Assembly (NCBI GenBank): GCA_030345135.1
Contig: CP128386.1
Span: 3,001,677-3,065,676 of the forward strand
Origin: Chitinophagaceae bacterium DXS
Lineage (GTDB): Bacteria; Bacteroidota; Bacteroidia; Chitinophagales; Chitinophagaceae
Direction of reading: 5' to 3'
DNA: 64,000 nucleotides
Below, piece after piece: positions 1 through 9,365 of the stretch (position 1 is the stretch's first letter; each line of letters begins with the position of its first letter). Below the pieces are notes generated by a model. It saw only the letters and a list, made by a program, of their open reading frames with translations. It made no database searches and was not told the origin of the DNA. Both the position numbers and the translations under genes were made by a program.

Positions 1-1
1 T

Positions 2-3000
2 GCCACCGGAGCGCTAGCAGAAAAAGCAGTTGTCGCAGTTTTTTCCAAGCTGAAATTCATGCAAGGGTTAGCCTGTTTACCTGCATCTTCTCAAATGGAT
101 CCTGTGATGGGCATTGATGTTCATTTTGTAATGATCCCTCCCTCCCCATCGCCTGTTCCCATGCCTCATCCTTATATCGCGATGATCTTCGATCCGAAGG
201 ATTGGATCGCTTGCGCTGTCATGACTGCAAAAGCAATGGTGCCTCCTCCTCCACCCAACAGTGAAGGATTACAGTTGGCTTCTGCTGTTGGCAATATGGC
301 GTTTAGCATGGTAATGGGAAAACTTGGATTAGGCGCATCAGTAAAGCTAGGCGCCGTTACACCGAGAACAATAAGTGGTGTAAAAAATAAAACCATTCCT
401 CACTTTCCAATGGGTGCAAGTTTTGCGCCAGTACCTGTTTTGAAGAACTCGGGCCATGCGCAGTTCGGAAGCTTATTTCTCCTTGCTGATGGAGAACCAT
501 TCACTGGCATGATGCATTTAAATAATGATTGCTGGGATGTTGGCATTATGCAGCTTATGCGGAAGAAAGCTTCACCTGAAGCGCAGCATTTGTTTATGCC
601 TACCGGTTTTGTAATGGCTATCCCATCCCATAACGTAATTGTAAATCCTGTTCCCACACCTATAAATCCAATTGCGGCACTTACAAAGTTGCTCAATTTT
701 GGCATTGCCAAACTCTTACACAAATTAATTAATAAACTGCCTGGTGGTCGTCTCAGCAATGCGTTACACAAAGCAGTTTGTCACGTAACCGGTCATCCGG
801 TTGATGTGGTTAGTGGAATGCTTTTCACCGATGAAGAAGATTTTTCATTGCCGGGAGTTATTCCTCTTTCATGGGAACGTACATGGTACAGTGACAGCAT
901 ATACAAGGGTCCGTTAGGCCATGGCTGGTATCACAACTATGACGTGGCTTTTGCAATAGACGAAAAAACAAACCAGGCTGCATACCGTATGAATGATGGC
1001 AGGATGGTTGGCTTTGAATTGCCTCAGCCAGGCAAGTTCAGCTATGACCGGAAAGAAAAACTGTTCCTTCATTGCCATCCGGAACTCAATTACTATTACA
1101 TCACAGATAGTGATGGACTTAACTACCATTTTACAGATCAGGTATATAAATATGAAGATGGCAACAGACCTTACCGCCTGCTGAAAAGCATTTCAAACAA
1201 CAACGGTTATTCTATTCAATTCAAATATAGCACGCACGGATATCTTGAAAAAATAACAGACAGCGCTAACCGCATACTTCTTGTTACGAATGACGAAGAC
1301 GGTCGCATAATGGACATCATTGCTCCACATCCCACTGATGCCGGCCAAACCTTTGTAATAGCGCATTATGATTACGATGAGCGAGGCAATATGATCTGTC
1401 ATACCGATGCGTTAGGTCAGCAAATGAAGTTCGAATATGAGCATCATTTGTTGGTGAAGGAAACCTGGCGCGATGGCATGCAATGGTATTTTGAATTTGA
1501 AGGAATAGAGAATGGCGCAAGATGCATACATACATGGGGAGATGGCAACATTTACAATCACAAACTTACGTACTTAGAAGGATGCACGCTTGTAGAGAAT
1601 AGCCTGGGACATGTAACAAGTTACTATCACCAAAACGGTCTTCTATACAATAAAGTTGATGCCAATGGCGCCGAATGGGGCTACCGATATAACCGCTTTA
1701 ACGAGTTGGAGTGGGAAACAGACCCTTTGGGCAATCAGCAAAATTATTCACATGATGACTGGGGGAATGTTATTTCAAGTACTGATCCCGCAGGCGGTTT
1801 TGAGAGCACAGAATATTATAATCCGTGGTATCCTTTGCTACCAACAGCAGCGATGGATGCAGCGGGTGGTAAATGGAAGTGGGAGTATGACCGGCAGGGA
1901 AATTTGATAACAAAAATAAATCCTCTCGGCGCTAAGACAGTTTATGAATATCAAGATGGGCTTCTAGAAAAAACAATAAACGCTGCAGGTGCAACGACAA
2001 AATTTGTATATGATAGAGAACAGAATTTAGTTTCAATACAAACAGATGATGGCGCTGTAACGAGTTATGACTATGACACGCTTGGAAACTGCTTGGCAGT
2101 CATCAATCCTAACAACGCAAAACAGAAGCGTTTTTTTGATTTGAACGGAAGGATAGAAAAAGTAATCGACTTTGATGGCAATGTCATCAATCTCGAATAT
2201 GATGGAATCGCCAATATAATAAGCTATCGAGATAACCATAAAAAAATTGATTACACCTACAGAGGATTATGGAAGTTAACGAGCTGTCGGGAAGCAGGTG
2301 CCACGATAATTTTCAAATATGACACAGAAGAGCAATTAACAAAAGTTATTAACGAGCATGGATTATCGTACCAGTTCGTTCTGGATTCCGCTGGAAATGT
2401 GATTGAGGAAATTGGATTCGATCAAATAACACGCAAGTATGAACGAAATTCTGCAGGTTGGGTTACTCGTCTATTAAAACCGGGCAATAGGGAGACCATA
2501 TATGATTATGATGGTTGCGGACGTGTTACAAAAGTGTCGTACAGCGATACCAAGCAAGAGACCTACAAATACCGGCAGGATGGAGAATTGATGCAGGCGA
2601 TTAACGAGTCCGCTGTTGTTCAATTTGAAAGAAACCTATTAGGCGATATTATTAAAGAAACGGTCAACAATGAATGGATAAAAAACGATTATGACCTGTT
2701 GCAAAATCGAATTAAAATAACTAGTAGTCTTGGCGCCAACATATCCCATACATACAACAAGATTGGTAATGTTTTACGAATGGAAGCAAACGGTTGGCAA
2801 GCCGGGTTTCGCTATGACAACCTTGGTTTAGAAATCGAACGTTTTTTGCCAGGCAATATCACTAACATCTGGCAAAGAGATGGTATCGGTAGGCCAGTTG
2901 AGCAAACTGTGGGGCATACAGCAGCCAATGTATTCAATACGAAAAAGAAGAAACAATACCATTGGGATGTTAATGACAGGTTGAAAAAAATTAAGGACGA

Positions 3001-4198
3001 AAAAGGCATCACAAAATTTGAACATGATCAATGGAGCAATCTTGCAAAAACTATCTTTTCGGACGGTGAAGAGCAGTTTCGCAACCCGGACGCCGTTGGT
3101 AACCTTTATAAAACGAAGGAAAGAAAAGATCGCGTATATTCCAAGGGTGGTCAGTTAAAAAAAGCAAATGGTTGGGAATACAATTATGATATCGAAGGGA
3201 ATTTAGTAGAAAAGAAACACGTAGGTGGCGATGTTTGGAAATATGAATGGAACGACGCGGGCGTACTAACCTGTGTAACAAGACCAGATAAGGAAACTGT
3301 AACCTTTGAATACGACACGCTTGGCAGAAGATTAAGCAAAAAATATAAAAATACAATTACTAAATTTGTTTGGGACGGCAATGTACCACTGCATGAATAC
3401 AAGGAACATGCGATAACCGGAGAAAAGTTAAGTGAAATATGTATTGGTGAAAACGGTATTGTTACGTGGATCTTTGATGCAGATACCTTTACTCCAGCAG
3501 GCAAAATAAAGGGTAACAAACAATATTCCATAATTACTGACCACCTCGGCACACCGAGCCAGATGTTCAACGAAGATGGCTCTTTGTTTTGGGAATGCGA
3601 GCTAGATAGCTATGGTAAATTGCGGATGGAAAAGGGGCAATTGGGAAGTTGTAGTTTTAGATATCAGGGCCAATATGAAGATGTAGAAACAGGTTTATAT
3701 TATAATAGGTTCAGATATTATTCGCCTGACGAAGGTATATATATTAGTCAAGATCCCATAACTATCGAAGGGGGGAATGCCTTCTACGCTTACGTCGATG
3801 ATCCCAATCTTAATGTAGATTTATTTGGATTAGCCGCGTACCATAAAAAAAATGGGCAATTTGGTAAAAAAAGAGGGCGCCCAAGAAAGCCTAGTGCGCA
3901 TGGGAATGCTCACTCTTCTAAAGCTAAAAATTATCTTTATGCAAAATTTGATAAAAACGGAAAATTCCTTAAGTGGGGAAAAACAAAAGATCTTAACGGA
4001 AGGTATACGTCCAACAACCTGGCAGGTGGTAAATTAGTTCCTGTGGCTTCCGGAAATATAAAAAGTATAAAGAAAGTAGAACGAGAGCTTACTGAAAAAA
4101 GACCGGGACCAGATAATAAAGAACCATGGGCAGGCGCTCAAGCAGGACAACCGCTTAGCCCAGCTGCGCAATCAGCAGCAGACAAGGCAATTTTTTAA
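2..4198 (+). CDS. RHS-repeat polymorphic toxin with PAAR-like N-terminus (5' end outside window)
   Basis: Very large secreted effector, probably delivered by the T6SS encoded next to it. The first ATG is at 59, but the frame is open back to base 2 (ATGALAEKAVVAVF...), so the true start is probably left of the window. Residues counted from the ATG at 59: a Pro-rich PAAR/DUF4150-like region (about 1-210), a DUF6531-type entry motif GHPVDVVSGMLF near 245, many YD repeats (YDxxGN, YEYDxxGR types) to about 1200, and the RHS core end with RFRYYSPDEG and DLFGL near 1253. The roughly 120-aa tail after DLFGL is the variable toxin. It contains YLYAKF (about 1292), WGKTKDLNGRYT and ERELTEKRPGP...EPWAG (about 1354). 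This pattern fits GIY-YIG-like nuclease toxins (Tox-URI type), an inference from motif spacing. The RHS assignment is near certain; the toxin class is moderate. Confidence 0.93.
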   Translation, partial: ATGALAEKAVVAVFSKLKFMQGLACLPASSQMDPVMGIDVHFVMIPPSPSPVPMPHPYIAMIFDPKDWIACAVMTAKAMVPPPPPNSEGLQLASAVGNMAFSMVMGKLGLGASVKLGAVTPRTISGVKNKTIPHFPMGASFAPVPVLKNSGHAQFGSLFLLADGEPFTGMMHLNNDCWDVGIMQLMRKKASPEAQHLFMPTGFVMAIPSHNVIVNPVPTPINPIAALTKLLNFGIAKLLHKLINKLPGGRLSNALHKAVCHVTGHPVDVVSGMLFTDEEDFSLPGVIPLSWERTWYSDSIYKGPLGHGWYHNYDVAFAIDEKTNQAAYRMNDGRMVGFELPQPGKFSYDRKEKLFLHCHPELNYYYITDSDGLNYHFTDQVYKYEDGNRPYRLLKSISNNNGYSIQFKYSTHGYLEKITDSANRILLVTNDEDGRIMDIIAPHPTDAGQTFVIAHYDYDERGNMICHTDALGQQMKFEYEHHLLVKETWRDGMQWYFEFEGIENGARCIHTWGDGNIYNHKLTYLEGCTLVENSLGHVTSYYHQNGLLYNKVDANGAEWGYRYNRFNELEWETDPLGNQQNYSHDDWGNVISSTDPAGGFESTEYYNPWYPLLPTAAMDAAGGKWKWEYDRQGNLITKINPLGAKTVYEYQDGLLEKTINAAGATTKFVYDREQNLVSIQTDDGAVTSYDYDTLGNCLAVINPNNAKQKRFFDLNGRIEKVIDFDGNVINLEYDGIANIISYRDNHKKIDYTYRGLWKLTSCREAGATIIFKYDTEEQLTKVINEHGLSYQFVLDSAGNVIEEIGFDQITRKYERNSAGWVTRLLKPGNRETIYDYDGCGRVTKVSYSDTKQETYKYRQDGELMQAINESAVVQFERNLLGDIIKETVNNEWIKNDYDLLQNRIKITSSLGANISHTYNKIGNVLRMEANGWQAGFRYDNLGLEIERFLPGNITNIWQRDGIGRPVEQTVGHTAANVFNTKKKKQYHWDVNDRLKKIKDEKGITKFEHDQWSNLAKTIFSDGEEQFRNPDAVGNLYKTKERKDRVYSKGGQLKKANGWEYNYDIEGNLVEKKHVGGDVWKYEWNDAGVLTCVTRPDKETVTFEYDTLGRRLSKKYKNTITKFVWDGNVPLHEYKEHAITGEKLSEICIGENGIVTWIFDADTFTPAGKIKGNKQYSIITDHLGTPSQMFNEDGSLFWECELDSYGKLRMEKGQLGSCSFRYQGQYEDVETGLYYNRFRYYSPDEGIYISQDPITIEGGNAFYAYVDDPNLNVDLFGLAAYHKKNGQFGKKRGRPRKPSAHGNAHSSKAKNYLYAKFDKNGKFLKWGKTKDLNGRYTSNNLAGGKLVPVASGNIKSIKKVERELTEKRPGPDNKEPWAGAQAGQPLSPAAQSAADKAIF

Positions 4199-4210
4199 AA
4201 AAAACAGTTC

Positions 4211-4621
4211 ATGAATAAATTCACGATTTTCTTTAGTTCAGGCGGTGGCGATCAGTTAAAGATTGTTGATAGCTATTGGAAGAAAATTTCGCAAATTTTT
4301 GATAAGCTATCGAAAAAAGAATATTCTTCAGAAATTGAAAATTTTCATATTGCACTGAGGGTGGATGGAGAATTTATATCATTTGGAGATCCAGAAGGAT
4401 GCTCTAATTTGAGATATTTAAAAACCAAAAAAACAATAGCAAATACGATATCATTTGGAAAGAAAATATTGAAGAATGAAGGTATACTAAAGAAATTTAT
4501 GGCAGAGAATCTGGTAAAAGCATTTGAACAAATGACTGGTAAACTTCTTAGAGAAAAAATCAATATTGAAAAAGATGACTTAATGAATGATCTAAAAACT
4601 TTAATTGACAAAGAATTATAG
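4211..4621 (+). CDS. Candidate immunity protein for the RHS toxin
   Basis: A 136-aa, Lys- and Ile-rich, AT-rich protein starting 12 bp after the RHS stop codon. It has no signal peptide or membrane segment, so it should act in the cytoplasm. I recognise no family. Position directly behind the variable toxin tip, small size and AT-rich composition unlike the RHS core are the usual signs of an immunity gene exchanged together with the toxin tip. Function is inferred from context only. Confidence 0.7.
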   Translation: MNKFTIFFSSGGGDQLKIVDSYWKKISQIFDKLSKKEYSSEIENFHIALRVDGEFISFGDPEGCSNLRYLKTKKTIANTISFGKKILKNEGILKKFMAENLVKAFEQMTGKLLREKINIEKDDLMNDLKTLIDKEL

Positions 4622-4685
4622 GTTTGCAAGATGCTTATAAATCGCACGAAGAAGTTTTCTTCTTTTAACATTTAAACCCAATCCC

Positions 4686-4934
4686 ATGCTTCAAAAAGTT
4701 CGTTTTCACAACGTAAAAAAATCCCAGCGTGTCTTGCTTTCAAAGGATCTTCCCATTGCCCAGGGCTTTGGAAATAAGTATCGGGTTAAGGAAAACTCAA
4801 GGGGAGATATCAAGTCTGATGGCTTTGAAAATGGCCGTCTTAAAGTGCAGTTCTATTCTCATTTTAACGGATATGAAAACGTGGAGTTTAATGAGTTAAG
4901 TGCAGCGAATTATTTGCTGGTGGATATTTATTAA
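4686..4934 (+). CDS. Small hypothetical protein (82 aa)
   Basis: Short open frame in the same direction as the RHS and immunity genes, 64 bp after the latter. It begins MLQKVRFHNVKKSQRVLL and ends in a balanced, soluble-looking sequence (...ELSAANYLLVDIY). No signal peptide, membrane helix or known motif is visible. It may be a second immunity or orphan toxin-region gene, as often collects downstream of RHS tips. The next feature is a strong palindrome 9 bp after its stop, consistent with a transcript end. Confidence 0.5.
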   Translation: MLQKVRFHNVKKSQRVLLSKDLPIAQGFGNKYRVKENSRGDIKSDGFENGRLKVQFYSHFNGYENVEFNELSAANYLLVDIY

Positions 4935-4943
4935 GATCGGCGC

Positions 4944-4992
4944 CTCTGTGTATTTGTCCTACACTTTTAAAGTGTAGGACAAATACACAGAG
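4944..4992. terminator. 24-bp perfect palindrome between convergent genes
   Basis: Bases 4944-4967 and 4969-4992 are exact reverse complements (24 of 24) around one central base. The palindrome lies between the plus-strand gene ending at 4934 and the minus-strand gene ending at 5009. It probably works as a bidirectional terminator. It has no strong T-run beyond the stem, so it could instead be a palindromic repeat. The stem begins with the word CTCTGTGTA, also seen in the hairpin at 63342-63370. Confidence 0.7.
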
Positions 4993-5008
4993 AAAGCAGC
5001 CACAACAT

Positions 5009-5827
5009 TTACCTGCTTGCTGCTATAAGCGATTCAGCAAAAGCTGCAGCAGCAACCTCATCGCCAGGGATTGGATCTATAGCGGCAACAATAATTAAGG
5101 CGCCTCCTGCAACAATGGCCAATCCTTTTACCCAATCGGAAACATCATCATTATCTCTAAGAAATTCGTAAGCGCTATTGTCAATAGTTTTAAGCTTATG
5201 CATTGCGCTTCTTGCCCTTTCTTTAAAACGTTGCGGCACACAAACGGGCTTCGGTTGCACTACATGGATCTCATACAATATAACACCATTAGGCGCGGCC
5301 CTTCTAAATGTAGGTTGATAACAGATATATCGCTGCCTCATTGCGTTCAGTTCAAGAAGTCTGTACATTTGGCCCGCTCCCGGCCGCCAGCTGGATGGCC
5401 GCCAATCCACATGCAATTTATGAATCCGGTTAACGGTTCTTGTGAGGATGTCAATCTTTGAATTAACCTGTGTGATGGCAGATAACTGGTTTTCCGCGGT
5501 GGTAACTTCCAACAATTCTGCCGTAAGCCCATCATCTGCAATACCGAGAATATCACATTTGCGATAATCATTTTTCTTAACCCAGCGCCGGAAATCATGA
5601 GATAAAGCGTCAAGGATTTCATTTATTCTTGATTTACCGCGAATACGTAGTGGTGTTGGTGTTGCTGATGGAAAAGTGGTTCTGCCCATGTACTCTAGTT
5701 CTGAGATTACAATGCCGTCAGGATGACGACTTAAAAAGTCTGCTTTAAAAAAGTCGCGGACATGTAATTGAGCAGCCTCCGAATCAAGCGGCCCAGGCGG
5801 CATTTGTGGATGACCGATGCAGTTCAT
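5009..5827 (-). CDS. Hypothetical protein with C-terminal hydrophobic helix (272 aa)
   Basis: Unrecognised 272-aa protein at the downstream end of the minus-strand tssE-tssF-tssG group, separated from tssG by a 371-bp repeat-filled gap. The middle holds DILGIADDGLTAELLEVTT, whose D...ExxEVT arrangement resembles a PD-(D/E)xK nuclease core, though no clear catalytic Lys is visible. The C-terminus has a Gly/Ala-rich hydrophobic stretch (VKGLAIVAGGALIIVAAIDP) followed by IPGDE, which could be one membrane helix. There is no signal peptide. It could be a T6SS effector or accessory protein; neither is proven. The ATG start is directly preceded by a repeat motif at 5834-5864. Confidence 0.65.
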   Translation of the reverse strand: MNCIGHPQMPPGPLDSEAAQLHVRDFFKADFLSRHPDGIVISELEYMGRTTFPSATPTPLRIRGKSRINEILDALSHDFRRWVKKNDYRKCDILGIADDGLTAELLEVTTAENQLSAITQVNSKIDILTRTVNRIHKLHVDWRPSSWRPGAGQMYRLLELNAMRQRYICYQPTFRRAAPNGVILYEIHVVQPKPVCVPQRFKERARSAMHKLKTIDNSAYEFLRDNDDVSDWVKGLAIVAGGALIIVAAIDPIPGDEVAAAAFAESLIAASR

Positions 5828-6198
5828 AAAAGTTATACGTTGTAAGTTTTACGTTGTACGTTTTAGCCCCCGAAAGAACTTCTCGGTTTCAGGCAGGCTC
5901 TTTATTTATCTTTGTGCCACTGAAGCACTGAAACACAGGTTTTTTACCACAGAGTGCTCTGAGTTTTTTTTCACGGAGTTTCGCAGATATAATTCTTGCT
6001 CCTTTACGCTTTTGGATGACCTAAATCCATCTCCTTCAGACTACACTGATTATGGCATTTTTTATCCATCATTTTCGATTTTCAAATTTCAATTGTCAAT
6101 TATTCTTTGTGTCCCTTTGCGGCTTAGCGTGGCACCAATCGTAGTGTTTCGCTATGTCGTCGTGTCTCCGTGCCCGCCCGTGCCGGACCGGACGGGGT
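5828..6198. repeat. 371-bp gene-free spacer with three repeat words
   Basis: No supported gene. 5834-5864 carries an ACGTTGTAAGTTTTACGTTG-type motif directly before the ATG of the gene ending at 5009; a near copy stands before tssG at 7146-7177. 5930-5990 holds words of the 'CACAGAG/CACGGAG' class. 6171-6200 is a GC-rich element whose diverged inverted copy lies at 18907-18936 behind tssP. The AATTTTCAATT class is at 6070-6110. Confidence 0.6.
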
Positions 6199-7140
6199 TT
6201 AAAGCCAGGTGTCGGCGCCCAACACACTATTGAGTTTTCCCTCCGAATCAGCGAGTCTTGTTAAACGATATTTTTCCTCCACAATAAATTCTTTCACTAC
6301 ATCCATATGCACGGGCAGCAAATAATCGCATAACAATTCCAGGATCTTTTCATTTCTTCTTCCATCCATAAATTGATGACGCATTTCGCTGCTTACCGGG
6401 CCTATCGTAACAATTATCTCGTCGATACCTTCGTCATACACGCGGCTTCCGGTGGTAAGATCGATGCCGAGCCTGCTCTCTCCCATTAACGATAATATCG
6501 GCTCTGCAGGATGCTCAGGAAGGCGTTGACACAATTGTATTTCAACCGGCAGTTCAAAGATTGTTTGCAGTATTTCTTCAATTGAGTCATGCATATCTCT
6601 TACATCATGCAATATGGGTATGAGATGCAGAAAGATATTTGACTGACGGGAATCGAGGTATTGAAAGATCTCCCATTGGTCTTTGAATATATCCAGTAGC
6701 TCAGTATAATGAGACCGTTTATCCAGCTTGTTCTCATACATAGCCATCAGCATCCTCAGATGATTGATCGTAGCTTCAAATGGCAGAAAGAATTTCCTTG
6801 CATTCAATTCTTCCGCCCGGCGCTGCTTCATCATCTTTATTACATCTTTCTCTGATCGCAGGCTTCTGGGTGCAGCATGTTCATGAAACAACCCTTCAGG
6901 AAGCATATCGTAAATGCCCTCTCGTGGCGTTCTTAGTAATGTATATTCTTTATGGTCGTATTCTGATATCTCTTCTTCAACACCATCCACATCTTTTCTA
7001 AAAGATCTTTTTAAAGCACCCGCCATCAATATAAGAATACGGTCAGCCGGAGTTCCATGCTCAACCATTTCGGCAGCGATTACTTCCGCTTTAAAATCAT
7101 TATCAAAGTTGCTAAAAGCCGTGGCGGGAAGATTCGTCAT
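6199..7140 (-). CDS. tssG: T6SSiii baseplate subunit TssG
   Basis: A 313-aa protein of the Bacteroidota TssG (VasB/ImpH-like) type, a wedge component of the T6SS baseplate that assembles with TssF and TssE on the cytoplasmic side of the inner membrane. It has no membrane segment. It is recognised by overall character (YTLLRTPREGIYDMLPEGLF near the N-terminus, the helical middle, and GIDEIIVTIGPV near the C-terminus) and by position, directly downstream of tssF on the same strand. Length is typical for T6SSiii. The ATG start is preceded by the ACGTTGT repeat motif. A 195-bp repeat-filled gap separates it from tssF. Confidence 0.85.
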   Translation of the reverse strand: MTNLPATAFSNFDNDFKAEVIAAEMVEHGTPADRILILMAGALKRSFRKDVDGVEEEISEYDHKEYTLLRTPREGIYDMLPEGLFHEHAAPRSLRSEKDVIKMMKQRRAEELNARKFFLPFEATINHLRMLMAMYENKLDKRSHYTELLDIFKDQWEIFQYLDSRQSNIFLHLIPILHDVRDMHDSIEEILQTIFELPVEIQLCQRLPEHPAEPILSLMGESRLGIDLTTGSRVYDEGIDEIIVTIGPVSSEMRHQFMDGRRNEKILELLCDYLLPVHMDVVKEFIVEEKYRLTRLADSEGKLNSVLGADTWL

Positions 7141-7335
7141 AGAAGTTGTACGTTATAAGTTTTACGTTGTACGTTTAAGCCCTTAATTCCTTCTCGCGGC
7201 GATCGCAGCGGGGTAGCGATTACGCGGCGCATTATACTTATTTACTTATTCATTGGTGCAGATATCTGTACATTCACATTTGCATATTCGCACATTTGCA
7301 CATTTACCCATCCGCCCATTTTCAATTGTCACCTT
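7141..7335. repeat. Repeat-word spacer between tssF and tssG
   Basis: 7146-7177 is the ACGTTGTA/ACGTTATAAG motif, second copy of the one before the gene at 5827. 7270-7320 repeats CACATTTGCATATTCGCACA-like words, also at 50103-50150. 7318-7345 holds the CAATTGTCA class and runs into the tssF stop. Confidence 0.6.
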
Positions 7336-9213
7336 TCAATTGTCCATTACCACCCTATAGTATCCGCTCGTTCCAGATCTTACTTTCAGCTTAGCCAATA
7401 GTTGATCGCACAGTGTATGCCAGGTATCTTTGTCCAGGATGCCTGTGCCTGACGGAGTCAGCTTAATATCGATTGTTCTTCTGAACGCCTCCTTTGTATG
7501 AGTACTTAGTTCAAATCCCCTTTCAATATTCACTTTGCTGATTCTGTCGCCGAGTTCATAAAAACAAAAGTTGCGAATATCCTCTTTTGTTATGATGCGA
7601 TTGCGGGTCATGATACCATAACGCAACGCATTCAGTCGTTCTTCTGATTTAAGCCTGCTCTTTCCACCTGTAGTTGTTGTCATCATAAAGACCTGGTCCT
7701 TAAAATTCTTGTCCTGCTTAACGCCTGCCCCTTTCATCAATTGCAAAGGAGTACCGGCACGGAGATTGTTTGCCATTTCAGCAAGTGTCGTCCAATACTC
7801 AGCATACATCATATCCTCGTTTTCGAATGGCTTTACAATAATATAGTTGGGTATTTCTGCGGCGTTGCTGGCGTAGCCTTTTGTCTTTTGTTCCATTAAA
7901 GCCATTTTTTGGTTCATCTCCTTTAACGTTATTGCTATATAGTCATAACCGTAAGTTGAAAAAGCGGCGCTTTCGCTGCGCAATAGTTCAAGCAGGTAGC
8001 CAATCAGCTCACGCGCGTTCCTGTTATCGAACCGCTCCACACCACCTGTACGTAACGTATAAGTACCGTTTTCTTCCTCCTGCTTGTTTCGATAGGGAAC
8101 GGACCTGTATTGACGAACACTGTCAGCAAGGGACTTAACTGATAAAAATTGTTCCTGTAAACCAGTCTTAAGAGGAATAATATTGCTACCGCCTTTCAAC
8201 CGGAACTTCAGATCATTTGCATGCCTGTTGATTGCGGGGAATGTGTTTGGATAGATATACAGTTCGTCCAGGTATTCCTGTTGCATGGCTACCGGGAAAA
8301 GGATCTGTATCCATAACAATTTTTCAGTAAACTTCTGCAAATCACTCTCCGGAAATATTTGGGTGAAGGAAGGCGGATAGTATTGCAGTTGACGCTGCAA
8401 GTTCATTTGCCTGCGATCTGCAATATGCAGGTATTTATGATGATAGTATTGACGAATATCTTTCTCCAGCAATGCTGCGAGGTCATAAGATGAGAAAATA
8501 TTGTGAAAGCCGTCGTTCTTTTTCGTCGTCAACTCAGGCAATCCATCACGTATCTGCAATTCTTCGTCATTGATGAGCCATCGTGTAAGTGGCAGCAGTT
8601 GATAGATTCGCTGTGCCAGTTTAGGCTCTATGTTTTTCCAATCGAAGCAAAAGAACAGATTTTCTAAAGACGCTATATTCGGATTGATCCTGATGCCCAG
8701 CCATAATGCATTTGCTGTTGAAGTTTTTTGCTTACCCTGCGCTGCAATTTGTTTCGTCAAAACACTATCGTGCGAGAAAAGTTTGCCTCCCGTCACTGTA
8801 TGCAAGATCTGAATGTCAAACAAATCAATATCACTTACAGGTGTAAATTGAATGTCTAATGTTGTGTCAAGCACATCATTTTGATTAGATGATATTTTGC
8901 GCTGACAGGAAAATGCGGTTGCCTGGCTTAACAACTGAACAGGTTCCGCAGGACTGGCATACAACAAGGTATGTGCAGGGACCGGTGCTGTCAGGAAATC
9001 GGGAGAAAGCAGGTTGGCTACTTTTTCAAGAATACGAACCTGGGTGTCTTTAATTTCGTTGCCAAGGTTATACAATTCAGACGACAATGCCTCCAGCATT
9101 AACTTAACTGCCGGATCAATATCCTCAGTATTACTAATGCCCCAGTAATTAAGGGCGTGCTTTAACATCCTGTTCTTAATGACTTCTTTTGAATTGTTGT
9201 TTTCTCCGAACAT
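7336..9213 (-). CDS. tssF: T6SSiii baseplate subunit TssF
   Basis: A 625-aa TssF (ImpG/VasA-like) protein, the largest T6SS baseplate wedge subunit. The N-terminus shows the family's helical opening (MLKHALNYWGIS, then LSSELYNLGNEIKDTQVRIL and LLSPDFLTAPVPAHTLLYA), followed by the phage gp6-like body and a C-terminal ...RLNALRYGIMTRNRIITKEDI region. It is cytoplasmic, with no signal or membrane helix. Length fits the family (about 580-650 aa). It lies between tssE upstream and tssG downstream, the order expected for this module. The start is ATG. Confidence 0.9.
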   Translation of the reverse strand: MFGENNNSKEVIKNRMLKHALNYWGISNTEDIDPAVKLMLEALSSELYNLGNEIKDTQVRILEKVANLLSPDFLTAPVPAHTLLYASPAEPVQLLSQATAFSCQRKISSNQNDVLDTTLDIQFTPVSDIDLFDIQILHTVTGGKLFSHDSVLTKQIAAQGKQKTSTANALWLGIRINPNIASLENLFFCFDWKNIEPKLAQRIYQLLPLTRWLINDEELQIRDGLPELTTKKNDGFHNIFSSYDLAALLEKDIRQYYHHKYLHIADRRQMNLQRQLQYYPPSFTQIFPESDLQKFTEKLLWIQILFPVAMQQEYLDELYIYPNTFPAINRHANDLKFRLKGGSNIIPLKTGLQEQFLSVKSLADSVRQYRSVPYRNKQEEENGTYTLRTGGVERFDNRNARELIGYLLELLRSESAAFSTYGYDYIAITLKEMNQKMALMEQKTKGYASNAAEIPNYIIVKPFENEDMMYAEYWTTLAEMANNLRAGTPLQLMKGAGVKQDKNFKDQVFMMTTTTGGKSRLKSEERLNALRYGIMTRNRIITKEDIRNFCFYELGDRISKVNIERGFELSTHTKEAFRRTIDIKLTPSGTGILDKDTWHTLCDQLLAKLKVRSGTSGYYRVVMDN

Positions 9214-9365
9214 GTTAAGTTAATTGACAATTGAAAAGGGAAAATTGACAATGAACACCGTATATATTATTTCTTAAGATTGATTACCAGTAAGTTTACA
9301 CCTTACGCCTCATACCTCATACCTGAAACCTGAAACCTGATACCTGGCACCTGCTACCTCTCTCC
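9214..9365. repeat. Repeat-word spacer between tssE and tssF
   Basis: 9219-9250 carries AATTGACAATTGAAAA words. 9300-9360 is a run of the CCTGATACC class (degenerate 7-9 bp units such as CTCATACCTGAAACCTGATA). The run reaches almost to the tssE stop at 9366. Confidence 0.6.

Noticed and set aside
400-771. Minus-strand frame opposite the RHS gene, and similar frames opposite most large genes
   Set aside because: They are reverse-strand shadows of well-supported genes.
5817-6233. Open frame of 138 codons on the plus strand
   Set aside because: It runs through repeat words that recur elsewhere and overlaps the end of tssG; composition is not protein-like.
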